From positions 110,579,442-110,643,441 of the forward strand of contig OZ021722.1 in assembly GCA_963978545.1 (NCBI GenBank): a stretch of DNA of 64,000 nucleotides, written 5' to 3'. A program made the translations under genes and the position numbers. The notes below the pieces were generated by a model. The model was not told the DNA's origin. It worked only from the letters and a program-made list of their open reading frames with translations, and made no database searches. Source of the stretch: Linyphia triangularis. Lineage: Eukaryota; Arthropoda; Arachnida; Araneae; Linyphiidae. Of this stretch, positions 11,194-23,740 are shown one piece after another. Every line of letters starts with the position of its first letter. Positions within the stretch are counted from its first letter, which is position 1.

Positions 11194-12311
11194 AGTTTCT
11201 AATTTTGTATTTTTTTTTTATAAGTAACAGGACTCCTTCATCAGTCTATCAGTATATATGTTTTTAAGCCTTTTAAAAAGAAATTAGAAGTTAGAATTAC
11301 TTATTCGTATTCTACATTTATTCAAGGTGAAAATTAGAATGAAAAAATAAATAAAAAATTCATACCTCTTTTAACCATTAAGTCCTTCAATTATCTTTGA
11401 AACTAGGATGCTCAAACAAATGAAATAAGTTTCCTGAAATATATTTATACTCTCCAGTACTATATATTTCCCGAATTCGAACTTGTCGGGTTTTGAATCG
11501 AGAATGGTGTTTTTAATGTTTTACCGTTTTTTGTTTAAAAAAAACAAAAAACAAGCAATTTCACAATAACCTCCATATTGGAGGATTTTTTTTTAAACAA
11601 GTTTTATTTGATATTTCACAGAAAAAAGTCCCCCTCCCCCTTTTTTTTTATACAAAACATAAAATCTTGAAAACTAAATTGCTGAAAACAAATCGTAACA
11701 AATATATTTTCTATTGCCTATATTTTAATCAAATCGGAGTGTCGAAAATACTACTTAAATTTAATGGAAATGACAGAAGAATTTCCTTTCTAAGAGAACC
11801 GATACCTCGAAATAGAAAAAAAAAGACTATACTTACAAATCAAATATTAAGTAGTGAAAGCCTTCTTCTTGTATACTATCGTGTAGCCGAACTAAAGAAA
11901 AAAAGAGAGCATTAATTTAGTGTAAAAATAAAATAAAAACACACATAATACACTACATAAAATATACAGTAGCTCCTAAAAATGTTCGTACACTTACAAA
12001 TTTCAATTAAATACTAATTTTATTTTAATAAAATTACTTAAAATATTTTTAATGCATAGAAAAACTTTTTTAAGATAAATCATTAACTAAAGTAACACAT
12101 AAAATATCTCGCAAAAGTCTTCGTACAGTTACATTTCTTTTTACAAATCAGTATTTATTGCAATATTTGAATAAATTAGTAATTCGTAGGATATTTTTTA
12201 GCATTCACAGCAACTTTTAAGCGTCTGGACATGGATTTCAATGATTTTTTTTTTTTTTTTTTTTTGTAATTTCTGCATCAATGTTCCTCCATTCTTCGAA
12301 ACATTTAGAAT

Positions 12312-12368
<57 letters not shown>

Positions 12369-12570
12369 GGTGAGAATTGTCCATTAGGGTTAAAAAAAAA
12401 AAAAGAAAAAAAAAATCACTGATGCACATGCGTAGCAAGAAGTAAAGTTGCTAAATGTGAAATTTTATCACCTTACAATTGGCGTCAAATTCGCTTGGCG
12501 ATATTTACAGGTCAACTAGGAATATATCCCATCAGTGATCAAATTAACGTAAGATTATATATTTATATTT
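11194..12570. other. no gene recognised; AT-rich with simple repeats
   Basis: Short open frames match nothing known. The stretch holds homopolymer tracts and the AAT microsatellite annotated separately. Near 11960-12240 the DNA resembles the end of a Tc1-type element (cagtagctcctaaaaatgttcgtacac), but no coding sequence follows. Confidence 0.35.
12315..12366 (+). repeat. (AAT)n microsatellite
   Basis: About 17 uninterrupted copies of the trinucleotide aat/ata. Confidence 0.95.
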
Positions 12571-12572
12571 AT

Positions 12573-12777
12573 GTGACCAGATTTCCTGTCTTCCAGAAAC
12601 TTAATCAGTTACCTACTCTGTTAGTTTTCAAGTTCTGAAGACATTTTTTGTTTTGTTTAGAATTACTTCGGTGGGACTCTGTAACGGGAAAGCGGGACAA
12701 TTTGATGGGACATTCAGTCAGCAGTACAACGAGGTGAAAAGCGGGACTGTCCCGCCAAAATCGGGACATCTGGTCAC
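12573..12777. mobile_element. short inverted-repeat element (GTGACCAGAT ends)
   Basis: The ends gtgaccagat at 12573 and atctggtcac at 12777 are inverted copies. The right flank holds a GC-rich internal inverted pair (cgggactgtcccg, then aaaatcgggacat). It looks like a DNA-transposon MITE; no convincing TSD was seen, so the superfamily is open. Confidence 0.5.
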
Positions 12778-13612
12778 AATAAAAGATCTAGGTGCATGGC
12801 AGTGCACCCGCCAAGTTCACTGCCAGGCATATTTTACCCAAAGCCACTCAGCAGTATTTTGACCTCTCATATCTGCGTATTACAGTATGCCTGAGAGCTG
12901 AATTTTTTTTTACAAGTAGCTGTTAGCCACTTTAGTAAGACCCCTAAATTTCAACCAATTATATTGGCTGTCGAGATAATCAAATCCAAAAACGGCAGAA
13001 AACGGCATATTTCCATTATCCATTCAAAACTCACTCACTGATAATCAAATTACTAAAGTACTTCTAGCAGAGATAGACGAACGAAATTTGGTATGCTAGT
13101 AAAGTTTAACACGTAAACAAAGGAAACAATCTAAAAATTGAGATTTCACCCTCCGAATCCCCTAAAGGGGACATTGTTCGAAAAATTTGAATCTTGATCT
13201 TAATACACTTCTATTGGGGCTAAAATTATAAAACTTAGAATACTAGTAGCTCTTAGCATATATAAATAGAGAACACTCCCGCCACATGCCACACACTCTC
13301 AAAAATCAAGAAATAATAAAAAAAGTGTACTTGTCATTATAAAACTGACCATTGGTGATATTTTATCGCCTACTAAATGATCGCCAATTGTTAATATTTT
13401 TTTCTCATTTACCAACTTTTTTGCATATCTGAATTAAACATTTATTTAAATTAATTTTATATCATCATCATTCATATTGAATATATAACCCTTTCAATGC
13501 CGGGAAGTTTTCTTGCAAGTTTAAAAATTATGAACACTGAACATTTAAAACTAGTTATTGTTGTGCAAATAAATAATAAACTTTAAATTAGTATCTTAAA
13601 ATAATGAATGAA

Positions 13613-14031
13613 ATCCCAACAAAAACATCTCTATAAAAAGTTTTGAGATCTAAGGTAGAGCCAAGTTTAAAGTTGTAAATTACGGGCAATGAAAATTTGT
13701 AATTTTTTTTCTCAAAGTCAAACTTCCCCTGCATAGGCCTAAATATCTAGCTATAAAAATGCTTGTGTGACTTGGCCATTACGCGTCAGTGAACCAGAAT
13801 ACGTAATGGCCAAGTGCCCAAATACTTTTAAAGCTAGATATTTAGGCCTATGCAGGGGAAGTTTGACTTTGAGAAGAAGAAGAAGAAAAAAAAAAAAAAT
13901 ACTAATTTTCATTGCCCGTAATTTACAACAACTTTAAACTTGGCTCTACTTTAGACCTCAATACTTTTCACGGCCGTAATCATTGCATGAAGAACTTGGC
14001 GCCTTTTTACATAGATGTTTTTGTTGGGATA
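13613..14031. repeat. long hairpin (inverted repeat with arms of about 170 bp)
   Basis: The left arm (13613-13782) runs through cccaacaaaaacatct, gtagagccaagtttaaag, acgggcaatgaaaattt and gcctaaatatctagct to cttggccattacg. The right arm (13799-14031) gives the complements in reverse order, ending gatgtttttgttggga. The loop is about 16 bases near 13790. The right arm carries about 45 bp extra near 13971-14015. Arms this similar suggest a young fold-back MITE, whose transcript would form a long double-stranded hairpin. Confidence 0.88.
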
Positions 14032-14091
14032 TATATTTGTCCAATGCGATTGGGATCCCAGTTATATGAATGGAATATATTATCCCAAGAG

Positions 14092-14902
14092 CAGGGCCCG
14101 ATTTAGAAATTTTTTTACTGTAGGCCCAACATTCAGAGAGAGGCCCCCAATAGCAAATATTTATTTCCTTACGTAACAATATTACCAGATCAAGCTACAT
14201 TCGTTAAGACTAACTTATTACAATTAAAACTCATAGTTTACTTTCTCACGATTTTTTTGTTATAATTAGTATGATCTTGATTTCCTCAAAACTTTTGAAT
14301 TAATCAAGACCCCCCCCCCCCATGAACATTGATTTTAAAGCACACTTTCCTGTATTTTAAACTTGCATTTTACCACAGGGGCCACAAAATATATAATAAT
14401 AAAGATTACTTAATTTTATAACAATAATTGTAAATAATACAAAGTAACCGTTCCACTGTTTCCACGATCTCACCAAAAAGGAGGGCCAAAAAAGTGTAAA
14501 AAAAAGTCCACGGAAGAGCCTGCAAACCAACAAATCACAAAGACTCATTGATTTCATAATATAAGAAGTTGAATATGGTTAGTTGGTTGGTGAACATCTC
14601 TTTACAAGAGGCGAGAGAAGGAGAACAGCGGCGTAAAGCCCTTGTCTCCATGTACAAATGAAGAAGTTGTATATTTTTGGCTGAACCGGAAAGATTTGCT
14701 TAATTAGGTTTTATTAGGTTAATCTATCTAACATAACTCTCAGTGACTATAAAAAATATGGATTTTGCGGATGTGTAACTAAAAATTTTTTATTATTTTT
14801 GTTCAGTACTTCCCATAAAAAGACCATTATATTTAAAATTTTCAGAAAACTTTCAAAACTTGGGGCATCCAAGGCCCGGGCCTAGTGGTAAATCAGGCCC
14901 TG
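14092..14902. mobile_element. hAT-like non-autonomous element
   Basis: The 811-bp element has short inverted ends (left cagggcccgatttag, right complement cagggcctgatttac) and an 8-bp target duplication with one mismatch: cccaagag at 14084-14091 and cccaggag at 14903-14910. The CAGGG start and 8-bp TSD are hAT hallmarks. No transposase frame is recognisable. It begins 60 bp after the long hairpin. Confidence 0.82.
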
Positions 14903-15000
14903 CCCAGGAGATTTCAGGAAAAGTGAAATACTTCTAACTCCAAGTATATACATCGCTCAGTATGTCAAAATAAATTAAACTAACTCTTAATAGTTAAATT

Positions 15001-15259
15001 TTAACCCATTAACGACGGTTGGCAAGGAAATTTGCAAATCGACATTTTAGTGTGTGTATGTTTTTTTTTTTTTTTTTTTTTTTTTTTTGGCTAATAAATT
15101 GCAACTGTGGTTCCGCTTCGTATGTTTTAAAAATCGTAAAAGTAATTTTCCAAAAAAATCTTAAAAGTTCAAAATATACCTTAAATGATCTAAATAAACA
15201 AGGTAAAAGTTCAAAACAATGACTTTTTATCCATTTCGAACTCGTTGTTAATGGGTTAA
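15001..15259. mobile_element. TTAA-bounded piggyBac-like MITE, family P3
   Basis: The unit is flanked by TTAA, with the ends ttaacccattaacgacggtt and gaactcgttgttaatgggttaa being inverted copies over about 15 bp. It contains a T tract at 15061-15088. A lone related end (gccaaccatcgttaatgggttga) lies near 43306-43328. Confidence 0.75.
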
Positions 15260-16095
15260 TGATCTAAAAGTCGGGTCTAAAGGGGTAACTTGTTTTAAGT
15301 CAAAAATGGAAATTGTTACTATATACGTTCTATTCTAATTCAATAATCAAGAACTTGTTTAATGTACGCAAGCAGAAATCCCATTTCTTTTTACCCACAG
15401 TCAGTGCCTTTTCCAGATCAAGCCTAAGCAAAAGTTAAAAACCACAAAATTTGAAAATCCTTGTACGTATTAAATATCGATCTCAAGAACTGAACAGGAG
15501 TGAACAGTTGTTCCTTATTAATCGTATTACAATACCTGGTCATGTATATGACCTCCGCTAATGAAGCACTACATGTTGCCATGGTAACTGTTCATTAATG
15601 ACAATCTCCACTGAAATGACTTACTGGGGGGCTCTGACTGTTGTGATTGGTTTTTAATCATGTTAAGCGACGCTTGCTTGGAACGACTCGGAATATCTTT
15701 AGTCCCACAAAGGGAGAGAAACAGGATGATTTAAGGATGCTGCTAGAAATGTTAATTATAATTTATATGTATGTCAGCAGATGAAAAAAAAAAAAAAAGA
15801 TTTTGTTTAAAATTCTTTTGGTTGCGCAATAGTATTGGGTTGGTTGTTTCGATTGCTTTTGCACGAGGGCAATGCCGTAATCTGTTGTATTAGTATCGGC
15901 GACTCAAGGTTATTCAATCATGTATCCATAGAAACTCATTCTAATTACGAGCTGAGTACGGTGAAGGAACTTTTTCCACTTTTATTTAGGAGTGTGATGA
16001 TGCCAAATTAACAAAGTGAACGATCGTCATGAAGATACCAAATCAGCCTGAATCGACGTACAGTTAAAGAATAATTAGCTAAACTAGTTTTCGAG
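15260..16095. other. no gene recognised
   Basis: No coding signature. The block 15530-15720 is less AT-rich than its surroundings (catgttgccatggtaac, gtgattggtttttaatcatg) and may be an old repeat or regulatory DNA; nothing decides. Confidence 0.3.
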
Positions 16096-16099
16096 GGTG

Positions 16100-16300
16100 T
16101 TGGCTTGGTGGATGTGTATTTTAATTAAAGTATTATTTACAAAATGATCTTCACAGGAGTAAACCGCAGTCGGTGGTGAAAACTTAGTTGATTCTCTTCT
16201 TGCAAGATATAGCAACTGTTTTCTTATATCTGCTTTCCTAGGAACTGTCTGGTGTTTTAATTGAAGTACTTGCGCAATGGGGTACAATACAATGCCGGTA
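16100..16300 (-). pseudogene. THAP-type zinc-finger remnant, frameshifted
   Basis: The minus strand encodes CIVPHC at about 16280-16296, the first Cys pair of a THAP (C2CH) finger. After a frame change it gives VPRKADIRKQ, LYLARRESTKF and SCEDHF at about 16140-16155, which supplies the last Cys and His in the usual C-x2-H-F arrangement. Spacing and order fit a THAP DNA-binding domain. THAP fingers occur in P-element transposases and host regulators; nothing downstream tells which. The frameshift makes it a pseudogene or assembly-error candidate. Confidence 0.6.
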
Positions 16301-16301
16301 A

Positions 16302-17081
16302 GACATTTCTTCGAATAAAATCAAAAGAAAAGAACACATTATGGTTACACAATCTCGCTTGAAACTCATGGTTGTTTACCATTCGCGATGCTGTTTTGAC
16401 AATAGCGACGCCACTCAGTGAGATGGGCTTTTGGTCAGTGTTTGAGGGGAGGAGTTTCTGCTTGTATTTTAAAATGCGATTTTTTGGCATTTTGCGGCAT
16501 TATTTAGAAAAAAGAAAAAATATGTCTTTCATTTTATGCATACGCTTTATGTAAAACATATTTTGAAATTTCGTCAAACACCTTATTGCAACTTCGAGCT
16601 CAGATTGACTTTTCATAGAACATGATAACTACGAAGGAAACCATAGATTCTACGCCATGAACCAACTCTTTTTTACCACATTATTTTTTTCTTTTAAATT
16701 TTAAACTATAACAAACCCTATTTTACCACATGAAAAAAGTTTTCATCTCCGATTTTATCGAATCAGCTTTCGAACAACTTTTATACGGATTTACCATAAT
16801 CTTCCTAAGTTTTTACTGCTTTGTACGGCTTACCCATAGCCTCTTACATTACGATGAATGAATATACGACAGCGACTATTATATCTGCGTAACACTCAGT
16901 GAAAACAACATAAACCTCGGAAGTAGCCAAAGTTATGATGAAATTCAAGAGGTTTGGCCAAAGATTGAGAGCAGATATTTTAATTAAGTCTTTTTCGTAG
17001 ATTTGAAATTTAAAGAACGTCAGTAAAACTGTAAAAACTAATAACTTCACTAAAGTTGGCATATTTGTAGAATGCATTTTC
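16302..17081. other. no gene recognised
   Basis: Mixed AT-rich DNA between the THAP remnant and the SINE-B copy. The part after about 16700 may be the left portion of the R3 copy that resumes at 17465, as if SINE-B had landed inside it. Confidence 0.3.
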
Positions 17082-17095
17082 ATCGACGAGTCTGT

Positions 17096-17464
17096 CAGTT
17101 GGTTGGAAGGTTTGTAAGCTCAGTGACCTATATTTTTTAACTCCTTGCCTGTGACGCCCGAACTCAGTTCGGGCAACGCAAGTGCGCCAATTTTGGAATG
17201 CCCGAAATGAGTTCAGGCAGGAGAAAAATCGGTGCTTCAATTCCGTGAAGCCTTAACTCAGTTTGGCAGTGTGACCCTCGTGCCGTTAAATCTCAACCAA
17301 CCCCAATTTTCTTTTTACATTTTTAGCACGTTTTTCTCAAATGTATTCACAATGCATAATCAGGACGGAACCTACAGCTAAGGAACATCCATGCCTAACC
17401 CGGGATTCGAACCTCGCACTTTTAGCATACGAAGCAGAGCTCTAACCACACAGCCATCAGGTAA
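17096..17464 (-). mobile_element. SINE-B copy 1 with an internal insertion
   Basis: The tRNA-like head is on the complement near 17400-17464 (gggattcgaacc is the inverted B box) and the tail is ttggttggaaggtttgta at the left end. The flanks atcgacgagtctgt (17082-17095) and gcgatgagtctgt (17465-17477) form an imperfect TSD. About 220 bp of foreign, GC-richer DNA interrupts the body between about 17135 and 17355. Confidence 0.8.
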
Positions 17465-17830
17465 GCGATGAGTCTGTAAAATTTTAGCTCAATTGAATGA
17501 CAACCAGTTGGTTAATTTGTTCTCAGAAGCGTCAATAACGGCCTTTAGTGACAGCTCCCGCAGTTTGATAGTATGGATTGTTGTAAGCCACGAGTCTTTC
17601 GGCCAAGTTTCAGATCGATTGTATGACCGCAAATGAATTAATTAGTCATCCGAGGCGGCAATACCACCTTTCAGTCAGAGTTCCCCAAAACCTCATAGAA
17701 TACATTGTCAAAGACAAAAGGTCTATATGCCAAGTTTCACCTCGATTGGATGATAAGAAAAGGGATATTTAGCCCTCGACAAATTTTCAAACACAAACCA
17801 ACAGAATCGAAGTTATTTAAAAAGATCTCA
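17465..17830 (+). repeat. R3 dispersed repeat copy
   Basis: It carries the R3 signature: ccaagtttcacctcgattgg, atgataag, then aatcgaagttatttaaa. The block occurs two to three times in tandem here. The family is unclassified; copies also lie at 20220-20790, 23200-23700, 49670-50680, 53570-54270, 55090-55630 and 55890-56310. Confidence 0.7.
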
Positions 17831-18004
17831 ATTTTTTATGCCTAGAAAATTACAAGATTGAAATAATTTTCTCGTAGAGACAATCGGATCGAATGGAGAC
17901 TCCCCTGGTCGGTTAACTGTCAGCAAAAAGCCATTTGATCACCTGGTTACATTGCACTAACAACAGGTACAATTTGGCAACTGTTTAGCGATAGGACCAC
18001 CACC

Positions 18005-18690
18005 ACGGAACCATCGCACAACTTTCAATTACTCTGAATAATGGTCACTGCATTTAAGTTAGGCATGCGTTGGGGTAATTTACAGTTTCCGTTTTTATAT
18101 TTAAATTAATTAAAAAAAAATTTCATATTTGTGGCGATAATTATTAGAAAGGCAGAAAAAAAACACCTAAAATGGTGTACTTGACGATATGTTTTTAGAT
18201 TAATATTACATTACCCTTCCTTGTAAGTGAAACAGTCGTTGATGTGCGGTGCTCAAGAAAAAAAAACCCTCTGTTTTAAGGGTATTCGTTTTTTAATTTT
18301 TTTTTTTTTTTTTACTTTTTATACCTTTATCGCATTTTAGCGGAAATTTCCGAGGTGCTGATATTAAGTGCATTTTTAAAGGCATTCCCACAGCAATTTT
18401 GTTCAAGATTGTTGGTTTTTAGTCAGTTGCTGAAAAATATAAATTTTTCAATGGTAGCTATCTTATGCGTAAGTGCAATTTTAACGAAAACCTTAATGAC
18501 AGGTTCTCTGGCCACAACTAAGTCGAATAGTATACCAAAGTTGAACACTGTAGGTCAATTCGTTCGGGAGTTATACTGACCACGAACATACACACGCATA
18601 AATTTTTTCTACACCAAATTTTTTTTTTAAATCAGCACATTCCAAAACGCGCAGAAATGGTGAAAAAAAAATAAAAATTCTTGCATTTTC
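18005..18690 (+). repeat. R4 dispersed repeat copy a
   Basis: It starts with catcgcacaactttcaatta, the R4 head, and contains the shared blocks gcggaaatttccgagg, ggccacaactaa and gttatactgaccacgaacat. R4 is about 0.7 kb long and recurs at six other places in the window in both orientations. No protein or superfamily was recognised. Confidence 0.7.
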
Positions 18691-20215
18691 CGAATGCATT
18701 TTCTTATTAAACTATTATTAACATATGACTATTAAACTATTATTAACATTTCTTATTAACATATGAATAATTGGAAATAATAAGTGAATAGATACTAAAT
18801 AATTTAACGCAGTCATTCATAGTGACTAATAAAGAGACGTCGAAGAAATAATTATGACAGAAATAAAAACATAACATGAGCCGAAGCAAATACACAGCTC
18901 ACTGAATTAGAATAGTCTGCAGGCGACACTCAGTGAAAAGTTAATGCAGACAAACTTCTGTTAGTTAATAAATGATTTTGAAGCAAAGTAATCGAATTCC
19001 AGTAGAATCTTTACTACATAGAGCACTAGAAAGGCAATTTTATTCATGAACTGTGTTGGTGCAATTGATGGCGAATTAAGTTTTTAGATGGCATTTTATG
19101 ATAATATCATTGCAGTAATAATGAAATATGCATGCCTCTAATCATATCTTGTTACTCAATGTAGAAGGTTGGTTGAGTTCTTTATTTTTAAGGATTGGTT
19201 AAAAAACAAAATTTTCAATAAAATGAGAATTAAAATAAACCTAAATGTATTTCAGATTACCTAGGTTTTTCTAAGATAGTTGTTTACGCAATGTATGATA
19301 GTTGTTTACGCAATGTATATTATTAAGTTTCCTATCTTAGTCAAAGGTGGGAAATAAAATTAAAGTGGCATACATAATAGAGAGTAGATTAAGATAGCTT
19401 TAAAGAATGAGTTTTAAACAAGCTTCCATTATTTTTTTATTTAATGTAGAAATAAAAGAGCGTTATTAAATTGCTCTACTTTGAAAATATAGAAATGTTT
19501 TTATTGTATTATTATTTAAAAATGTTTTTGTCGGTGGTTATGAAAACAAGAATAAAGATAACAGTTTTTCAGGATTATAATTAGGACTATTTTGTTTAAA
19601 AGAATCGTACCAAACACTATATGACTACACATATTGAAAATATTCAGGTGTCCTGCTTGACGGAAAAGAAGAGAGTACATTGTAATACAAGTAACGATAT
19701 TTCTACAAACTAATAGTGATTTGAGATATTACTGTGTTAATCAAAATTAGAGTCGTTTTTCTAAAACAGATGGCACTGTCAGTCAATTGTCAGGGTAAAC
19801 TGCCGACAAAGTGACATAAAAAAAACCCTGGAAATGATAACAATTTTTGGTCTAAATAACTCTCTCACGACAAATTTATTGAATGCTGAAATAAATTAAA
19901 CCAGTTTGATTGTGACAGTGTCCAAAAGACACTTCCAAACATGTTTGTATTGTGATACATCATGTACAGATATCAAGCCAGTATAATTGTACAGTTAATG
20001 ACTATCTCAATTTGGAGCCAAGATGTGAACTTCCCATTTACAATCTTATTAATATCTTTAAACTGCTTTATGTCACATATCAGAAACATTTTTAATTTAA
20101 GCTGATCGAATTTAAATCAGTCGATATTTTAAATCGCTTTCAACGTCTTCAGTTTTTCACAACGTCTAGTTATTTTTGGGGATATTTACTAATAATACCC
20201 CCCCCCCCAAATAAA
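18691..20215. other. no gene recognised
   Basis: AT-rich, with a local duplication near 18705-18770 (actattaaactattattaac repeated) and near 19270-19320 (tagttgtttacgcaatgta twice). Nothing else stands out. Confidence 0.4.
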
Positions 20216-20219
20216 AACA

Positions 20220-20790
20220 ACAACATTTTTACAGTATCGTTGTGGATGACAATGTAATCAATCTGCCAAGATACAGATCGATTGGATAACGGAAAGTGGA
20301 TCAGTTAGTCCTCTGGAGATTTTGCCTCGTCAACCTTAATCTAAGAAGCTTGCAGTAATTAAATATCGCTAAATAAACATGTTTCAATGAAGTTTGATAT
20401 CCAAATAATAAAACGTGAGTAAAGCTAATAAGTCTGACATAAGGCAATAGTAACGTAAGAAAAAATGGCAAATAGACCTCAGAACTTGATATAATGCATT
20501 CTTATCAATAACGAATCTATTTGTAAAATTTCAGCATGATTGGATGACGGCATGTTGGTTTATTCGCATTCCGAAGCTATAATAGAAGCACGTGTTAGAA
20601 CGGCCTAATAGAAATAGTGACAGCTCCCAAAATTTGATAGAATGTATTGCCCTCGACAACGAATCGCTCTGCCAGTATCAGTCTGATTGGATGACAGCAA
20701 GGGAATTAATAAGGCCTCTGGAAATTTGCCCGGCAGCGCACACAAAATCGAGGTTAAGGATTTAAAAATAAACCATCATACGCATTCAAC
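20220..20790 (+). repeat. R3 dispersed repeat copies
   Basis: Repeated R3 blocks (ccaagatacagatcgattgg; gtatcagtctgattggatga; aaatcgaggttaaggattta) lie in the same orientation as the 17.5-kb copy. Confidence 0.65.
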
Positions 20791-21009
20791 ATTTAATTTT
20801 CATCTAATAAAAACTTATAATAATCAAAAACCGATTAAGGAGTTTTAAGAAACAGATATGCACTGGGGGATCATCAATAGGCAATAATTGAATTACACTG
20901 GCTAGGTAAGTAACTTATATTTTGTACTTTGTACATATTTAATTTAGGTTATTTTGTTAACATATTTGGTTACTTATGTTTGCGTACTGTTGGTTTTTAT
21001 AAAATTTGT

Positions 21010-21370
21010 CAGCTTGCATTATGTATTGCATTTTTCCAAAATAATTTTCAAACGCTGTGTATTGTATTATGTATATTGCATTGTATAATCCTGTAACTAT
21101 TGTATATTGTGTGAGCTTGTATATATTGCTTGCATTATATATTGCATTTTTCCAGTATGATTGTCAAACGCTGTGTCAACTTTGTGTATTGCATTGTATT
21201 ATGTACATTGTATTGTATTATGTATATTGTATTGTATATTGTATTGTATAATCCTGTAACTATTGTATATTGTGTGTATGATCCTGTAACTAAGTTATTT
21301 TATGATCGTATAACTATAGTATGTATGATCGTATAACTATGTATGATCGTATAACTATAGTATGCAAATT
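21010..21370 (+). repeat. local tandem duplication and minisatellite
   Basis: A unit of about 118 bp (gcttgcattatgtattgcattt onward) is repeated at 21012 and 21130. It is followed by irregular tgtattgtattatgta copies, and then by three copies of gatcgtataactatagtatg at 21303-21365. Confidence 0.75.
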
Positions 21371-22300
21371 ATTTTCTATTTCTATATACGTGTATATATA
21401 TATTTACTCGACCAACCCTGTAGGGCCTTGAGCTTGTTGTTGGTCTTAAAATTTGTATTTGTATTAACTTTTTGAAGGCCGTAGTAAAAAAAAGCCAACA
21501 ACATTCCAAGAATACTCTAACAAGTATCGAACGAATTCTCCGAGTTGAATATTGATTTAGAATGCGGGTTGTACTCCAGTGAAGGGGGGGGGGGAGGGGT
21601 AGAGAGAGAGGAAACATTTTCGTTATTACTCACATTTTTCCACAAAGAAATATTATTTCCATTAGGTGATTAAAAAAAATTCCTAAGAGGAAAATACCGG
21701 CAACTATAAAAATATATCATATAAACACGCGCCATTTTGCATACAAGAAGGGAAATAGATACTCTCCCTAAGTTTATGATACTAACTTAAAATAAAAAAT
21801 AATTTTTTCATAACACCTCGAATCCTTTTTCCTGCTCGCGTGGTATACGAGTGAAAAAGAACGTCCTGTTGCGCCGTCTAAAATTGGATTAACTTTTTGC
21901 AAGAGGCGAATTGCAGAGAGAGAATTCTTTTCATGTGTCGACTTTCCCCCCCCCCCCCAGCAAAATATAAAGGCGTAACTAAAAAAGACGCCGTAGCTTG
22001 TCAGCTAACTGTATTTTAAACCACGAAAACTTAAAATGAAATTTCATAAGATGGAGATCTCTGGAGAATACTAAGCATATTTATTCTCAGACTAGAGGAA
22101 CCATAAGCTGCTCCGTCTTAAAATTTAACAAAAGCTTGACCCACTAAAAGAACATCTTTTCTGAGTAGGTAAGATGTTTTAGGTAGGTTTGGTAAACATG
22201 TTTTGGTTTTTAAAAGTTTGTAAAAAAAACCTTCTAGCAAAACATTAAAATATGAAATTATATTTCTTTTTAAAACACCAATTTTTACTTTCAATTACCC
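21371..22300. other. no gene recognised
   Basis: AT-rich with purine and C tracts (21584-21615 and 21945-21958). No repeat family or coding segment was identified. Confidence 0.35.
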
Positions 22301-22309
22301 TAATGTATA

Positions 22310-22990
22310 CAATCTGTATAGTATTCGGTTAAAAAAAAATTTGATTTTTTTTTTTTTTTTTGCATTTCTCCACGTTTTGGAACACTGATTTAAAAAAAGT
22401 GGTAAAAAAAATGTCTGTGTCACTGTGTACGTGGTCAGCATAACTCTCGAACAAATTAACTTACACGATGTTATAATTTGGTGTACGGATTAGTGGTGAC
22501 CATGAGACGTACCATTTATGTTTTCGTCAAAATCGCGCTTGTGCATAAGGTAGCTGCCATTGAAAAATATCATGTTTTCAATGGATTGCTGTGGTAATGC
22601 CTCTTAAGGTATTTTAAACATCTCCACCTCCGAAATTCCCGTAGAAATAAAAAAAAAGCGTAAACAGTTGAGAAACAAGCGCCTTGAACACAGAGCTCTC
22701 TGCCTTTGAGCATCTTCCATCAACGATTGATTTTATGTGTTTCACGCACAAAAAAGAACAATGTATTGTCTATTGAATAAAATCACCAATTTTGCTGTCG
22801 TAGTTTTTTTTTTTTCTCATATAAAAATTATTGCTCAAAATATCGCCAAACTGGCCATTTGATTTAAATGAGTGAAAATTTGAAAACGGTAAATTTTCGG
22901 TAAAAACGGTAAAAAAATTGAAAACGGTAAATTTTCATGCAATAATTAATATTATAGTGTAATTGAAGATTGTGCAATGTTCCAAACCCT
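22310..22990 (-). repeat. R4 dispersed repeat copy b
   Basis: Reverse-oriented R4: the shared block cataactctcgaacaaattaac near 22440 and the inverted head tgtaattgaagattgtgcaatg near 22960. Confidence 0.7.
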
Positions 22991-23199
22991 AGTTTTCATT
23001 CTTCCGTTAGACAGGTATCAAATAAAAATCTTCAAATTGCAGCGATATCTCAAACTAGTAACCTTCAAATCTCTTATAATTCCTAAAACGAAACGTAAGT
23101 ATTTAAGCTTGGCGATACATTAACGCACCATTAAAATTTAGGCTTGGCTAAAAATTTAGACTGCGCCAACTGGTGCCCGTCTAACGGAAAAGAACCCAT

Positions 23200-23700
23200 T
23201 TTTAAATCCTTTATATTAACTTCGAATTTGAGGGTTTGTCGATGGCGACGGAATCTGCGGAGGCCTAATTAACCCCTATGCCGTGATCCAATCGGGCTGA
23301 AACTTAGCAGATAGATTCGATGCCGATGGCAACGCATTCAATCAAATTTTGGCGCTGTAACTCTCACTAAAAGGCCGCTTTTACGGATACTAATAAACCA
23401 ACTTGCCGTATCCAATCGCGTTAAAATACTATTGAACCGACCATTGTTGAAACTATTTCCTGTTGCCAATATTTTTTTAATAAATAAATAATAAAATTGT
23501 TTTAATTAGAATAAATTAAAGAGACGTGAGTGTGATGTTTATTTTTAATAAATACATTTTTAAACGTATTTTGCCTCACGTTTAGCTGATAGAAATGTTT
23601 TTGATATTTAAAATTAGATGCAAACGCCAAGAAGACGCTGCTTACAGAATCGGCGCTTTGTTAACGAATATAAAAATTGACAATGCGTACACAGGATTTA
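23200..23700 (-). repeat. R3 dispersed repeat copy, reverse orientation
   Basis: It contains aaatcctttatattaacttcga and gccgtgatccaatcgggctga, the complements of the R3 blocks. It lies directly left of the Tc3-like element. Confidence 0.65.
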
Positions 23701-23740
23701 TATTAAAAACTTCCTTTTTATGGGTTACATTATTGTGTAT

